Shown here: piece by piece, positions 16,382-25,533 of the stretch
Numbering within the stretch: position 1 is the first letter of the stretch
How the letters are laid out: each line of letters opens with the position of its first letter
NCBI GenBank assembly: GCA_913058145.1
Contig: CAJXQM010000021.1
Coordinates: forward strand, 1 to 46,947
Direction: 5' to 3'
Source of the DNA: an uncultured Colwellia sp.
Lineage (GTDB): Bacteria; Pseudomonadota; Gammaproteobacteria; Enterobacterales; Alteromonadaceae
DNA length: 46,947 bases
Program-made: the position numbers and the translations under genes
Notes under the pieces: generated by a model
Databases searched by the model: none
Seen by the model: the letters and a program-made list of their open reading frames with translations, nothing else
Told to the model about the DNA's origin: nothing

Positions 16382-17542
16382 ATGAATAAATTTAAAAAAC
16401 TATTACTTGCATCATCAATCCTTGTCGCTACAGGCGCAGCAAATGCCGGTTACACAGTAAACACCTCTGACACTGATGCAGTGTCTTTTGGTGGCTACAT
16501 TAAAGTAGATGCTCGCCATGTGACTGGTGATGTTGCCTATCGCGATTTTTGGTTAGGTGCTGGTACAGGCGTTGATGCCGGTGAAAGCAAATCTCAAACA
16601 AGAATGTTTGCCAATGAATCTCGCTTTAACATGAAGTATACCCATGGCGATGTAATGGGCTTTATTGAACTAGATTTTTGGGGAGGCGGTGGTAATGAAA
16701 TTATTTCTAACTCAGCTAACCCACGTATTCGTCATGCGTTTATTAAATATGACAAATTCGTTGTAGGTCAAACATGGACTACATTTATGAACACCAGTGC
16801 CCTTGCTGAAACCCTTGATTTTGCCGGTCCTATTATGGGCGGTGTATTCGGACGTCAAGCACAAGTGCGTTACACTAACGGTGCTTTACAAGTTTCTTTA
16901 GAAAACCCTCACACTCATGGCGGTGACGATAGCGAATCTTCTATGCCTGATTTTATTGCTAAATATACCTTCAAAGGTGACTGGGGTAATGTTTCAGTAG
17001 CAGGTTTAGTTCGTCAATTAGACACTGCGAGTGTAGCTGCTGTAACTGCTGTAAATGCGGCAGATGCTGTAACCGTTTTAGATGCTGTCACTGGCCTGCC
17101 TGTAACAATTACACCTGCTATAACTGCTGTAGCTGCTGCAAACGGTATAACTGGTGATTCGGAATCAGCCTTTGGTTACTCTATTGCCGGTCGACTTAAA
17201 ACTATCGGTAAAGATGATTTCCGCTTCCAATACAGCGGCGGTGAAATAGGTCGTTACGTAGGTGCTGTTTCAGCAACAGATGTCGTAGGTCAAAAAGTTG
17301 AAGAAACTGATTCATACCTAGTCGCTTATCGTCATTTCTGGACAGAAGACACAAGAAGTACGCTTACTTATGGCCATGCAGAAGCTGATCTATCTGGTTG
17401 GGAAAGCAGCCAATGGAGTCTTAACGTGTTAAAAAACTTAACTAAGCAATTAACAGTAGGTGTTGAAGTAGGTAACTATTCAAGAGATGACCTAAATATT
17501 GATTCTGATTTTGCTCAAGTTTCATTAAAATACGTACTTTAG
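16382..17542 (+). CDS. DcaP-like outer-membrane porin
   Basis: 386 residues. Signal peptide MNKFKKLLLASSILVATGAANA, cleavage likely after residue 22. The mature part begins GYTVNTSDTDAVSFGGYIKVD and continues as amphipathic beta strands; the RFNMKYTHGD, GQTWTTFMN and GRQAQVRYT stretches are typical of the DcaP family of trimeric porins. It ends SLKYVL without a terminal aromatic. DcaP of Acinetobacter takes up dicarboxylates, which fits the neighbouring organic-acid symporter. A low-complexity Ala/Val/Thr segment at about 216-258 looks like an expanded external loop. It is a single-gene unit with its own upstream sites and a strong terminator. The family is fairly sure; the substrate is inferred. 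Confidence 0.82.
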   Translation: MNKFKKLLLASSILVATGAANAGYTVNTSDTDAVSFGGYIKVDARHVTGDVAYRDFWLGAGTGVDAGESKSQTRMFANESRFNMKYTHGDVMGFIELDFWGGGGNEIISNSANPRIRHAFIKYDKFVVGQTWTTFMNTSALAETLDFAGPIMGGVFGRQAQVRYTNGALQVSLENPHTHGGDDSESSMPDFIAKYTFKGDWGNVSVAGLVRQLDTASVAAVTAVNAADAVTVLDAVTGLPVTITPAITAVAAANGITGDSESAFGYSIAGRLKTIGKDDFRFQYSGGEIGRYVGAVSATDVVGQKVEETDSYLVAYRHFWTEDTRSTLTYGHAEADLSGWESSQWSLNVLKNLTKQLTVGVEVGNYSRDDLNIDSDFAQVSLKYVL

Positions 17543-17582
17543 TTAACTATCCTAGCTAAAAACTAACGACTTTACGTTAGTA

Positions 17583-17605
17583 AACCTCCAACCGAGGTTG
17601 TTTTA
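17583..17605 (+). terminator. First hairpin after the porin
   Basis: AACCTC/GAGGTT stem (17583-17588 with 17594-17599) followed by GTTTTAT. It may act in tandem with the stronger hairpin immediately after it. Confidence 0.4.
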
Positions 17606-17607
17606 TG

Positions 17608-17632
17608 GGGAAGCTTTTGCTTCCCTTTTTTT
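17608..17632 (+). terminator. Strong Rho-independent terminator of the porin gene
   Basis: GGGAAGC-TTTT-GCTTCCC followed by seven T. Perfect 7-bp stem with a tetraloop. Confidence 0.93.
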
Positions 17633-17778
17633 ATGGCCCGTTTTTAGGATAACAAAAGATAAACTGTCTTATACGTTAGCCAGTTTACTCGGCTTAAACC
17701 ACACGTCAGGGGACATTCGGCTGGTTTACCCTGTTAAGGGTATTAACTCGATTGAAGAGACTTAACCCCGCTTGGGGG

Positions 17779-20148
17779 CTATTTTTTCAACTTGGCAAAG
17801 GCATCGGCAAAGGCATTACCCATTGCCGCATTATCGATTGGCTTTGCTTTCGGGGCCGCTTTACGTTTAGGCTGATTTCTTTGGTTAGGCGCGGGGGATT
17901 TACCTGTTGAGGTTTGCTTCGTCTGTTGAGGCTTTGGATTTGTCGATGGTGATTTAGCATGTGCACGCTGCTCACTGACATTGTCATTGAGACGCATCGT
18001 TAAACTGATGCGTTTACGGGCAACATCCACTTCTACCACTTTGACTTTAACAATGTCACCGGCTTTGACGAACTCACTGGGATCATTAATAAATTTATCC
18101 GTAATCGATGATATATGTACTAAGCCATCTTGATGAACACCAATATCAACAAAAGCACCAAAATTAGCCACGTTAGAGATAACACCTTCGAGTATCATAC
18201 CCACGGTTAAATCAGTCATTTTATTAATGCCATCAGCAAACGTAGCGGTTTTAAATTCAGGCCTTGGATCACGACTTGGTTTGGCTAATTCACTAATAAT
18301 ATCTTTTATCGTTACTTCACCAAATTTCTCTGTGACTAATTCATTAATGTTAACTTGTTTTAATTGCTCGCTATTATTTAATAAACTCGCGCTATCAAGG
18401 TTAAGTTGTTGAATGATTTTTTCAACAATAGGATAAGTTTCTGGATGAACGGCACATTGATCTAACGGGTTGTCTCCCTCTCTAATCCGTAAAAACCCTG
18501 CGGCTTGTTCAAACGCTTTTGGCCCTAAACGCGCCACTTTTTTAAGCTGTTTACGATTGGTAAAAGCACCCTGTTCATCTCGAAACTGTACAATATTATT
18601 TGCCATCGTTTTATTTAAACCTGCCACACGTGTTAATAATGCCGCCGACGCGCTATTAAGATCAACGCCCACGGCATTCACACAATCTTCCACCACGTCA
18701 TCAAGGCTTTGACTTAATTCACTCTGACTCACATCATGTTGATATTGGCCTACACCAATCGCTTTTGGATCTATTTTCACCAACTCTGCCAAGGGATCTT
18801 GTAAGCGCCGAGCAATAGAAACCGCGCCACGTATTGACACGTCTAAATCGGGAAATTCATTGGCAGCAAATTCTGAGGCCGAATAAATGGATGCGCCGGC
18901 TTCTGACACCATCATTTTTTGAAGTTTTTGCGACTCAAATTGACTGATAACTTCGCCAACTAACTGATCACTTTCACGTGATCCTGTACCATTGCCGATA
19001 GCAATTAATTCGACTTTATACTGCTGACAAATATTCACTAAAGTGCGTACTGACTTATCCCAATGATTTTGCGGTGCATGAGGAAAAATAGTGGTGGTAT
19101 GTAATAACTTACCTGTGCTATCAACAATGGCAAGTTTACAACCGGTACGTAAGCCGGGATCTAAACCTAGAGTAACTTTGGCACCCGCGGGTGCTGCCAT
19201 CAGTAAATCAGTAAGGTTTGTCGCAAATACTTTAATGGCTTGCTGCTCAGCTTTTTCACGCTGTTGGCCTAAAAGCTCGTTACTTAAACTGACACTTAAT
19301 TTGCTTTTCCACGCCATGCGCACCGTATTAGTTAAAAAATTTGCTGCTGCCTGTCCGGTAAGTCGTAATGTTAAATGTTCGCTGATGATCTGCTCAGCGC
19401 TCGAAACACTGGCGCTCTCTTGGCCAGGATCAACATCAATTTTAAGCTGTAAAAATCCTTCATTTCGTCCTCGTAACATCGCTAACAGTCGATGTGACGG
19501 CACCGTTTTCAATTTTTCACTGTGATCAAAATAATCACGAAACTTTATCGCCGCCTTCTCTTGCCCTTTACTGACTTTAGCGGTTAAATGCGCTTGTTTT
19601 AACATGTGATTACGCAATTTTTGCAATAAATTGGCATCCTCACTAAAGCGTTCCGCTAAAATAGAACTGGCACCCTCTAACACAGCTTTAACATCGTCAA
19701 AGCCCGCAGATGTATTTACATATGATAACGCTTCTTGTTCTGGCTTAAGCTGCCACTGATTAAATAAACGCGTAGCCAGTGGTTCAATTCCTGCTTCGAT
19801 GGCCATTTGCCCTTTGGTACGGCGTTTGGGCTTAAAAGGTAAATATAAATCTTCTAACCGAGTTTTATTATCTGCATTAGCAATTTTCTTCGCTAACTCA
19901 GCCGTTAATTTACCTTGCTGCTTAATGCTGGTTAATATCACCTGACGACGAGCCTCTAGATCACGTAAGTAACTTAACCGTTGCGCCAAATGACGCAGAT
20001 GATTGTCGTCCAACCCTTGCGTTGCCTCTTTTCGATAGCGAGCAATAAAGGGCACCGTATCACCGCCGTCTAATAACGTGATGGCAATATTGATTTGGCT
20101 AGTGTTGACGTTAAGTTCTTGGGCGATTTGTTCGGCAATAGCTGACAT
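17779..20148 (-). CDS. tex: Tex transcription accessory protein / S1 RNA-binding protein
   Basis: 789 residues, the usual Tex length. N-terminal helical region (..[16 protein letters not shown]), then a YqgF-like RNase-H-fold domain ([17 protein letters not shown] at about 325-340), helix-hairpin-helix repeats ([39 protein letters not shown]), and a C-terminal S1 domain at about 648-720 ([25 protein letters not shown]). The last 65 residues are a Lys/Pro/Gln-rich tail ending [10 protein letters not shown]. Tex binds nucleic acid and affects transcription and RNA turnover; it is cytosolic. It stands alone on the minus strand, with a repeat cluster upstream. The call is firm. Confidence 0.96.
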   Translation of the reverse strand: MSAIAEQIAQELNVNTSQINIAITLLDGGDTVPFIARYRKEATQGLDDNHLRHLAQRLSYLRDLEARRQVILTSIKQQGKLTAELAKKIANADNKTRLEDLYLPFKPKRRTKGQMAIEAGIEPLATRLFNQWQLKPEQEALSYVNTSAGFDDVKAVLEGASSILAERFSEDANLLQKLRNHMLKQAHLTAKVSKGQEKAAIKFRDYFDHSEKLKTVPSHRLLAMLRGRNEGFLQLKIDVDPGQESASVSSAEQIISEHLTLRLTGQAAANFLTNTVRMAWKSKLSVSLSNELLGQQREKAEQQAIKVFATNLTDLLMAAPAGAKVTLGLDPGLRTGCKLAIVDSTGKLLHTTTIFPHAPQNHWDKSVRTLVNICQQYKVELIAIGNGTGSRESDQLVGEVISQFESQKLQKMMVSEAGASIYSASEFAANEFPDLDVSIRGAVSIARRLQDPLAELVKIDPKAIGVGQYQHDVSQSELSQSLDDVVEDCVNAVGVDLNSASAALLTRVAGLNKTMANNIVQFRDEQGAFTNRKQLKKVARLGPKAFEQAAGFLRIREGDNPLDQCAVHPETYPIVEKIIQQLNLDSASLLNNSEQLKQVNINELVTEKFGEVTIKDIISELAKPSRDPRPEFKTATFADGINKMTDLTVGMILEGVISNVANFGAFVDIGVHQDGLVHISSITDKFINDPSEFVKAGDIVKVKVVEVDVARKRISLTMRLNDNVSEQRAHAKSPSTNPKPQQTKQTSTGKSPAPNQRNQPKRKAAPKAKPIDNAAMGNAFADAFAKLKK

Positions 20149-20580
20149 TAATTTACGGTTCCGGTGTTGGTGCTAGAATTTGGTAATTATTTACTGACTC
20201 TGATCCCGTTTCTCCGTTCTTCCGCTCATCCTGAGCCTGTCGCCCTTCGGCTACTCGTTCCTCACGCTCAGGGTGAACGGTATACTACCCCGTTTATCCT
20301 GAGCCTGTCGAAGGAAGCAGACGGCAACGCGTAAAATAGCCAGTTCAATAGATACCAATTTTTTAATATTGTTGATCATACCAGAAACTCACTTAAGCGG
20401 ACATTGAACTTTATACCCTAGGGAATAAAGAAACTGTCTTTCTACGCACACATTAGATTACTAATGTATTGAAGGTAAATAGATAAAGTAAATAACCGCA
20501 ACATTTCATCTTTATATTATCCCATTGAATTAGGGTAGAATATAATAAACAAGCCGATACAATTAATTCTAAGGAGTCAA
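20149..20580. other. Intergenic region between divergent tex and M17 aminopeptidase genes
   Basis: 432 bases. About 100 bases (20214-20316) are extragenic repeat; the rest is AT-rich and ends with AAGGAG (20571-20576) before the aminopeptidase ATG. TAGAATATAAT about 45 bases upstream of that ATG could be a -10 box. No other gene is supported. Confidence 0.5.
20214..20316. repeat. Extragenic palindromic repeat cluster
   Basis: CTCATCCTGAGCCTGTCG..CCTTCGG, then an inverted ..CACGCTCAGGGTGAACGG ending near 20280, then TTATCCTGAGCCTGTCGAAGGA at 20294-20315. Same family as at 14-45 and 33727-33894, with some units disrupted. Confidence 0.75.
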
Positions 20581-21951
20581 ATGAAGACGTTATTAATAGC
20601 ACAAAATCAAGGTACCCCTCTTTTTGTCTTTGAACAAAAACACGCTTTCGAGTCTTGGTTATCAAAACAGACATCCTTTAGTCAAAACTGGCTTACACAA
20701 ATAAACTTTTCAGGTAACGGTTTAGCGCTTATCCCCAATGAACAAGGCGAATTAGCTCAAGTGATTTTTGTTGTTGATGATGCCAGTGATTTTTTTGCTT
20801 GTGGTGATTTAATTAAAAAGCTTCCTACCGGACAATACTTGCTACACGCAGAAGTCAAACATCAGCAAGCGATTTGTTTTGCCTGGCTAATAGGCGCGTA
20901 TACGTACACGCGTTATGTGACGACAGGTCCAAAAGAACAGCCTTTACCCACCTTAGCCGTTACGGATCAACGCCTAGTGGATAGCGCGATAAAGTATGCG
21001 GAGGCAACGGCTTTAGTACGTGACTTAATCAATACACCTGCTGCGGATATGATGCCCAAAGAGTTAGGTGAAAGCGCACAAGCACTGGCGGATAATTTTG
21101 GTGGTACACTGAAACAAATTATTGGTGAAGATTTGCTCACCCAAAACTATCCAACGATCCATGCCGTTGGGCGTGCAAGTGCTCACCAACCCCGCTTGAT
21201 TGATTTGTCTTGGGGTAACAAACAGCACCCAAAAGTCACATTAGTGGGTAAAGGGGTATGTTTTGACAGCGGCGGGTTAGATTTAAAACCGTCAGCCGGT
21301 ATGCGCAATATGAAAAAAGACATGGGTGGCTCTGCTCATGTACTGGGTTTAGCACACTTAATTATGTCGCATAAGTTACCGATTAATTTACGCGTGTTAA
21401 TTCCTGCAGTTGAAAATGCAGTATCTAACAACGCCATGCGCCCCGGTGATGTACTAACCACGCGCAGTGGTTTGACGGTAGAAATAGACAATACTGATGC
21501 CGAAGGTCGCTTAGTCTTATGTGATGCGCTAACCGAAGCGGATCAAGAATCTCCCGAGTTAATCATCGACTTTGCAACCTTAACAGGCGCCATGCGAGTG
21601 GCGTTAGGAACAGAATTACCCGGCTTTTTTTCAACCTGTGATGAGATTGCAGCAGGTATCACTAACGCTGGCGGTAAAATCAGTGATCCCGTTTGGCGTA
21701 TGCCGTTATATCAACCTTATAATGACTTGTTTAAAAGTACTATTGCCGATATGGCTAACTGCTCGACTACCCCTTTTGGTGGAGCGATTACAGCCGCGCT
21801 TTATTTACAGAAATTTGTTCGCAAGGAAACTAATTGGGTACATTTTGATGTGATGGCGTTTAATGTTCGCACTTTATCGGGTCGGCCTTTAGGTGGCGAA
21901 GCTTTCGGCATACGTGCCGTATTTGATTATTTACAAACACAATATAAATAA
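20581..21951 (+). CDS. M17-family leucyl aminopeptidase
   Basis: 456 residues, shorter than PepA (about 500). N-terminal domain 1 to about 150, catalytic domain about 165-456. Metal and active-site residues: K224 and D229 in VGKGVCFDSGG, the Asp in MKKDMGGSAH, and D306, E308 and R310 in the family signature NTDAEGRLVL. It should remove N-terminal amino acids with two bound metals, in the cytosol as a hexamer. Strong ribosome site AAGGAG. The small N-terminal domain lacks the PepA DNA-binding features I would expect, so it is better called an M17 aminopeptidase than PepA. It is monocistronic, with a large hairpin after it. Confidence 0.93.
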   Translation: MKTLLIAQNQGTPLFVFEQKHAFESWLSKQTSFSQNWLTQINFSGNGLALIPNEQGELAQVIFVVDDASDFFACGDLIKKLPTGQYLLHAEVKHQQAICFAWLIGAYTYTRYVTTGPKEQPLPTLAVTDQRLVDSAIKYAEATALVRDLINTPAADMMPKELGESAQALADNFGGTLKQIIGEDLLTQNYPTIHAVGRASAHQPRLIDLSWGNKQHPKVTLVGKGVCFDSGGLDLKPSAGMRNMKKDMGGSAHVLGLAHLIMSHKLPINLRVLIPAVENAVSNNAMRPGDVLTTRSGLTVEIDNTDAEGRLVLCDALTEADQESPELIIDFATLTGAMRVALGTELPGFFSTCDEIAAGITNAGGKISDPVWRMPLYQPYNDLFKSTIADMANCSTTPFGGAITAALYLQKFVRKETNWVHFDVMAFNVRTLSGRPLGGEAFGIRAVFDYLQTQYK

Positions 21952-21965
21952 CGAATTATAAAATT

Positions 21966-22012
21966 GCCCCTTCGGTTAACGAAGAAGTAAACATTGCGTT
22001 AACTGAAGGGGC
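21966..22012. terminator. Large stem-loop after the aminopeptidase gene
   Basis: GCCCCTTCGGTTAACG (21966-21981) pairs with CGTTAACTGAAGGGGC (21997-22012), 16 bp with one mismatch. No T run follows on the plus strand, so termination is possible but not typical; RNA 3'-end protection is an alternative. Confidence 0.55.
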
Positions 22013-22133
22013 AGTGATTCTACCTGGAATGTAATTTTAACCTTCTAGGCATTGAAAAAATTTAAAAATGTTAACGACAATATAAAGCCTCACGTTACAC
22101 TGTCGTTATACTTTATTTTATGAGGAAAATGAT

Positions 22134-22487
22134 ATGACTAAGACATCAGGTGAACAAGTTCGCCGACAAGTAATGGGCGATGAATTTGTTGATCGCGCGT
22201 TGAATAATACTGATGATTTCACCCAGCCGATGCAAGATTACATCAACGACCATGGCTGGGGATCAACATGGCAAAGAGAAGGCTTAGATCGTAAAACGCG
22301 TAGTTTAGTCACCATTGCTATGTTAGCCGCATTAAAAGCGCCACAAGAACTCAAAGGTCACATTCGCGGCGCACTCAATAATGGCGCGACCAAAGAAGAA
22401 ATTAGAGAAGTGCTGCTACACAGCGCCGTTTATTGTGGTGCGCCTGCAGCACAAGAAGCCTTTAGAGCCGCCAAAGAAGTACTATAA
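22134..22487 (+). CDS. Carboxymuconolactone decarboxylase family protein
   Basis: 117 residues with an AGGA ribosome site. It matches the family helical bundle closely: GLDRKTRSLVTIAMLAAL, then ELKGHIRGALNNGATKEEI and REVLLHSAVYCGAPAAQEAF. Length and these stretches fit 4-carboxymuconolactone decarboxylase (PcaC; protocatechuate branch). It has no CxxC, so it is not an AhpD-type peroxidase. No other beta-ketoadipate genes are visible here, so the in-vivo substrate may differ; many stand-alone members have unknown roles. The family is firm, the reaction uncertain. Confidence 0.88.
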   Translation: MTKTSGEQVRRQVMGDEFVDRALNNTDDFTQPMQDYINDHGWGSTWQREGLDRKTRSLVTIAMLAALKAPQELKGHIRGALNNGATKEEIREVLLHSAVYCGAPAAQEAFRAAKEVL

Positions 22488-22621
22488 CTGAGCCGTTATA
22501 CCGTGTCGTGATGAAAGCGCCATGATGACAAACTTCTTATTTAGTGGGTGAGCAGATCACCCACTAACATTACTTTATATTCCTCATATACTTATCTCTC
22601 AGATACCTAATAATACATGCC

Positions 22622-22718
22622 TATGTAGATCAATCAGGAAAAATTTATTATTAAGAAAGAATGTCATTTCAGCCGTGCTTTAGCTCCTTCGGCCCTTCGA
22701 CAGGCTCAGGATGAACGG
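22622..22718 (+). repeat. Composite repeat module, copy A
   Basis: TAGATCAATCAGGAA, then an AT-rich part with AGAAAGAATGT, then TTTAGC and the palindromic unit CCCTTCGACAGGCTCAGG..ATGAACGG (22693-22718). The whole arrangement, not only the palindrome, is repeated in inverted orientation at 33871-33970, with high identity and about one gap by eye. Confidence 0.7.
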
Positions 22719-22778
22719 AGACGTGAGAATACTCACTAGCACCGCTTTGGAGCGTGGCGTGGTCAGTCAAACCATAAA

Positions 22779-22873
22779 CCGTTCGCCCTGAGCATCTCCG
22801 TTCGCCCTGAGCGTCTCCGTTCGCCCTGAGCATCTCCGTTCGCCCTGAGCATCTCCGTTCGCCCTGAGCGCGA
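22779..22873 (+). repeat. 19-bp tandem repeat array
   Basis: Units CCGTTCGCCCTGAGCATCT start at 22779, 22798 (with GCGTCT), 22817 and 22836; a fifth at 22855 runs into the full palindromic unit with GCGAAGCAGTCGAAGGG. It arose by amplification of half of the extragenic repeat. Confidence 0.9.
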
Positions 22874-22880
22874 AGCAGTC

Positions 22881-22919
22881 GAAGGGTGCAGTCAAAGGGT
22901 GCAGTCAAAGGGTGCAGTC
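22881..22919 (+). repeat. 13-bp tandem repeat, three copies
   Basis: GAAGGGTGCAGTC, AAAGGGTGCAGTC, AAAGGGTGCAGTC in direct succession at the end of the palindromic unit. Confidence 0.9.
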
Positions 22920-22970
22920 GAAAATCACATTATTAATAAACTCCTGACTAAAGTACATAGGCAAGTAAAA

Positions 22971-23900
22971 CTATGAATGAATAAACTCACCTATCATTCG
23001 ATAGGTTTCCTCGCATTCACTTTTAACTAGGCTATCAAGTAACATGTACGCATGTATCATACCATCAAAAGAATGTTGATCTACTTTAACACCTGCTTGT
23101 CGTAAAGCTTGACCATAGGCGATACTTTCATCTCTAAGGGGATCACAGCCCGCCGTAAAAATAAGAGTTTTAGGCATGCTTGCCGCCATTGGCATAAACA
23201 AGGGCGATGCCTCTTTACTCTGTTCTTTTTGTTGCAAGTAGTGATTAAAATACCAAATCATTTTTTCTTTTTCTAATAAAAAGCCTACGCCATTTTCGTC
23301 TGTAGAAGCACAGCTCATGGTGTAATCAACACTGGGATAAATAAGGATCTGTTTATCAATATTAACCGCTGTGTTATCGATATTATTACTTGCCAAGGTT
23401 GTACAAATAGCACCGCCTGCACTGTCTCCAACAATGATTAATTCTTGAGTAAATTTTACGCCTGATAAGACCTCTTGATAATGCGCTAAAGCATACTGGC
23501 TATCTTCAACACCTGCTGGGTACGGAAATTCAGGTGCTAGTCGATACTCCACGGCAATAACAACACAATTCCCCGTTTTCGCTATTTTTCGACTAATAGT
23601 GTCGTATAGCTCAATGCTGCCACACATATGACCACCACCGTGATAATGCAACACCACTGGTAAAGCTTCTTCAGGATCAAGGCTATACACTCTAACGGGT
23701 ATAATGTGCGTTGAGGTAACAAAAGCACTTTCTTGAACAAAAGCTAATTCAGGCCCTTCCCCAATAAATACACTCAGTTTTTCAAGGTTTGCCCGCACTA
23801 AGCTCGGAGTAAGTTGTACGCCACTTTCTTTTGCTTCTTTAGCCGCAAGGTTTGCTTGCTCCATCAATCCAGTAAGTTTATCTGATATTATGCCTCGCAT
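22971..23900 (-). CDS. Alpha/beta hydrolase, hormone-sensitive-lipase (HSL) type esterase
   Basis: 309 residues. The HSL oxyanion motif HGGG at 87-90 (YHGGGHMCGS), nucleophile S160 in VGDSAGG, D253 in GCDPLRDE and H283 in DGMIHAY form a complete catalytic triad. An N-terminal helical cap covers about 1-45. No signal peptide, so it is a cytosolic carboxylesterase acting on short-chain esters; the natural substrate is unknown. No operon partner: greB is divergent and repeats lie at its 3' end. A GACTAAAGT copy at 22946-22954 lies just past its stop, away from any promoter. Confidence 0.92.
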   Translation of the reverse strand: MRGIISDKLTGLMEQANLAAKEAKESGVQLTPSLVRANLEKLSVFIGEGPELAFVQESAFVTSTHIIPVRVYSLDPEEALPVVLHYHGGGHMCGSIELYDTISRKIAKTGNCVVIAVEYRLAPEFPYPAGVEDSQYALAHYQEVLSGVKFTQELIIVGDSAGGAICTTLASNNIDNTAVNIDKQILIYPSVDYTMSCASTDENGVGFLLEKEKMIWYFNHYLQQKEQSKEASPLFMPMAASMPKTLIFTAGCDPLRDESIAYGQALRQAGVKVDQHSFDGMIHAYMLLDSLVKSECEETYRMIGEFIHS

Positions 23901-24092
23901 GATGACTCCTCTTGTTCGGGCGCGGGTGTTACTTCTAGGTTCTTATAGTTTGCCGTTTCTGCCAAAAAGAAGCTACCAATAAAAAAGAGACGTCTTACCA
24001 CTGTGATTAAAGTAAAAGCGCGGGTATAGGTGTATCATTATGACGTGTTAACTAAATAGACTTTAATCACCTTTTAATAACGAGTTTATACT

Positions 24093-24572
24093 GTGAAAAC
24101 TAAATTAATTACCCGTGCTGGTTACCAAAAACTGCAAAAAGAGCATGACCATTTATGGAAGGTTAAGCGACCCGAAATAACAAAGATTGTCTCTTGGGCA
24201 GCAAGTTTGGGTGACCGTTCGGAAAATGCTGATTACCACTTCAATAAACGTGTTTTACGTCAAATCGATGGCCGGGTAAGATTTTTGAGAAAACTGTTGC
24301 CTGATCTGACCATTGTTGACTACTCGCCTCAACAAGAAGGTAAGGTTTTTTTTGGTGCCTGGGTAGAAATAGAAAATGAATCTGGGGACATTAAAATATT
24401 TAGAATTGTCGGCCCAGAGGAGATTTATGGGGATGCTAAAGATTATATTTCAATAGATTCACCGATGGCACGCGCGCTTATTAAAAAAGAAGTGGATGAT
24501 GACCTGAGTGTCATGACGCCTGAAGGTCTAAAAGAATGGTCTATTAATTCAATCACGTATGAACAAACATAA
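24093..24572 (+). CDS. greB: Transcription elongation factor GreB
   Basis: 159 residues from GTG 24093. N-terminal coiled coil 1-75 with the acidic tip ASLGDRSENADYHF that enters the RNA polymerase secondary channel and stimulates cleavage of backtracked RNA. C-terminal FKBP-like domain from about 80 (FFGAWVEIENESGD..FRIVGPEE..IDSPMARALI). HFNKRVLRQIDGRVRFL is the GreB version rather than GreA. No clear Shine-Dalgarno; the start lies in ATACTGTGAA. Probably monocistronic, divergent from the esterase gene. Confidence 0.95.
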   Translation: MKTKLITRAGYQKLQKEHDHLWKVKRPEITKIVSWAASLGDRSENADYHFNKRVLRQIDGRVRFLRKLLPDLTIVDYSPQQEGKVFFGAWVEIENESGDIKIFRIVGPEEIYGDAKDYISIDSPMARALIKKEVDDDLSVMTPEGLKEWSINSITYEQT

Positions 24573-24653
24573 TACCAATCATTATTTTAGCGAGGTAAAT
24601 TCAATGCTATCATAGCGTTTATAGCCAAGCGAATTCAACATACGGAATATACT

Positions 24654-25364
24654 GTGAATAAAAGTATCACCACCAATATAATCGCCTTAATTGCAACACT
24701 GATAGGCTACGTTTCAAGTCAACATCTCATTTTTACCATTGGTTTGTTTGCGTTATCAGGCGCCATCACTAATTGGTTAGCCATCCACATGCTTTTTGAA
24801 AAAGTTCCAGGGTTATACGGTTCAGGCGTTATTCCTGCACGGTTTGAAGATTTCAAATTAGCTATTCGTCAGTTAATGATGGAGCAATTTTTTACCAAAG
24901 AAAATATCGATCGTTTTTTATCAAGTCGCTCAGGTACTGCTGCGCCTATTGATTTGAGCCCCATCATAGAAAAAGTCGACTTATCACCGGCTTTCGACAG
25001 TTTAGTTTCGGTCATAGAAAACTCCTCATTTGCCCCCATGCTAGCGATGGTGGGTGGCACTGAAGCATTGCAACCGATGAAAGATCCTTTTATTGAAAAG
25101 ATGAAAGTGTCCATTCAAGACATAACCCAAAGTGAGCAGTTTAGTGCTTTATTACGCGACGAATTAGAACAACCTGATATGATTGCGAATATGCAGGGAA
25201 AAGTGAGTGATATTATTGAAAAACGTCTTAATGAATTAACACCAAAATTAGTGAAGGAAATAATTCAAACGATGATCAAAAAACACTTAGGTTGGTTGGT
25301 TGTTTGGGGTGGGGTTTTTGGTGGCTTAATTGGTTTCATTGCCGCACTAACGAATAATTTTTAA
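24654..25364 (+). CDS. DUF445 family membrane protein
   Basis: 236 residues from GTG 24654, in the same ATACTGTGAA context as greB. One or two hydrophobic helices at about 7-45 (IIALIATLIGYVSSQHLIFTIGLFALSGAITNWLAIHML), a central soluble helical part (KVPGLYGSGVIPARFEDFKLAIRQLM is the DUF445 signature), and a C-terminal hydrophobic segment at about 212-233. DUF445 proteins are widespread inner-membrane proteins of unknown role; this one is on the short side. It is 81 bases after greB and may be co-transcribed. Confidence 0.85.
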   Translation: MNKSITTNIIALIATLIGYVSSQHLIFTIGLFALSGAITNWLAIHMLFEKVPGLYGSGVIPARFEDFKLAIRQLMMEQFFTKENIDRFLSSRSGTAAPIDLSPIIEKVDLSPAFDSLVSVIENSSFAPMLAMVGGTEALQPMKDPFIEKMKVSIQDITQSEQFSALLRDELEQPDMIANMQGKVSDIIEKRLNELTPKLVKEIIQTMIKKHLGWLVVWGGVFGGLIGFIAALTNNF

Positions 25365-25481
25365 GCCTAAGATAAAACTTACCTACATACCGGAAAAATT
25401 AGTCCATAAATATACGTGAAAATCCTTAATTTTGATGCACTTTTAAGCTATGCTTGCCTTTTAATTATTTCTTTCAATAAA

Positions 25482-25510
25482 AAGGGTTAATTCATTAACA
25501 TTGAACCCTT
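25482..25510 (+). other. Small inverted repeat before the aminotransferase gene
   Basis: AAGGGTT (25482-25488) and AACCCTT (25504-25510), 15-base loop, 23 bases before the aminotransferase ATG. It could be a weak upstream terminator or leader structure. Confidence 0.35.
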
Positions 25511-25533
25511 AAAATATAAGGTAAATTTCAGCC

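Larger units (their letters stand above)
22488..22970. other. Repeat-filled intergenic region
   Basis: 483 bases between the decarboxylase-family gene and the 3' end of the esterase gene. Contents: GTGGGTGAGCAGATCACCCAC (22537-22563 region), a short hairpin that may end the decarboxylase transcript; a composite repeat module (22622-22718); a 19-bp tandem array (22779-22873); and a 13-bp tandem array (22881-22919). No real coding sequence; an open frame across the arrays is a repeat artefact. Confidence 0.7.

Noticed and set aside
18227-19525. Plus-strand open frames inside tex, up to 144 codons
   Set aside because: Antisense shadows; tex is conserved through the whole stretch.
20453-20674. 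73-codon minus-strand frame across the aminopeptidase start
   Set aside because: Overlaps the ribosome site and start of a real gene and has no family resemblance.
22134-22487. AhpD-type alkylhydroperoxidase
   Set aside because: No CxxC motif; length and pattern fit carboxymuconolactone decarboxylase.
22669-22908. 79-codon open frame on the minus strand over the repeat arrays
   Set aside because: It is made of the 19-bp and 13-bp repeats, has repetitive translation and no ribosome site.
22946-22954. Another GACTAAAGT copy as an operator
   Set aside because: It lies just past the 3' end of the esterase gene, not upstream of any gene; treated as a background match.
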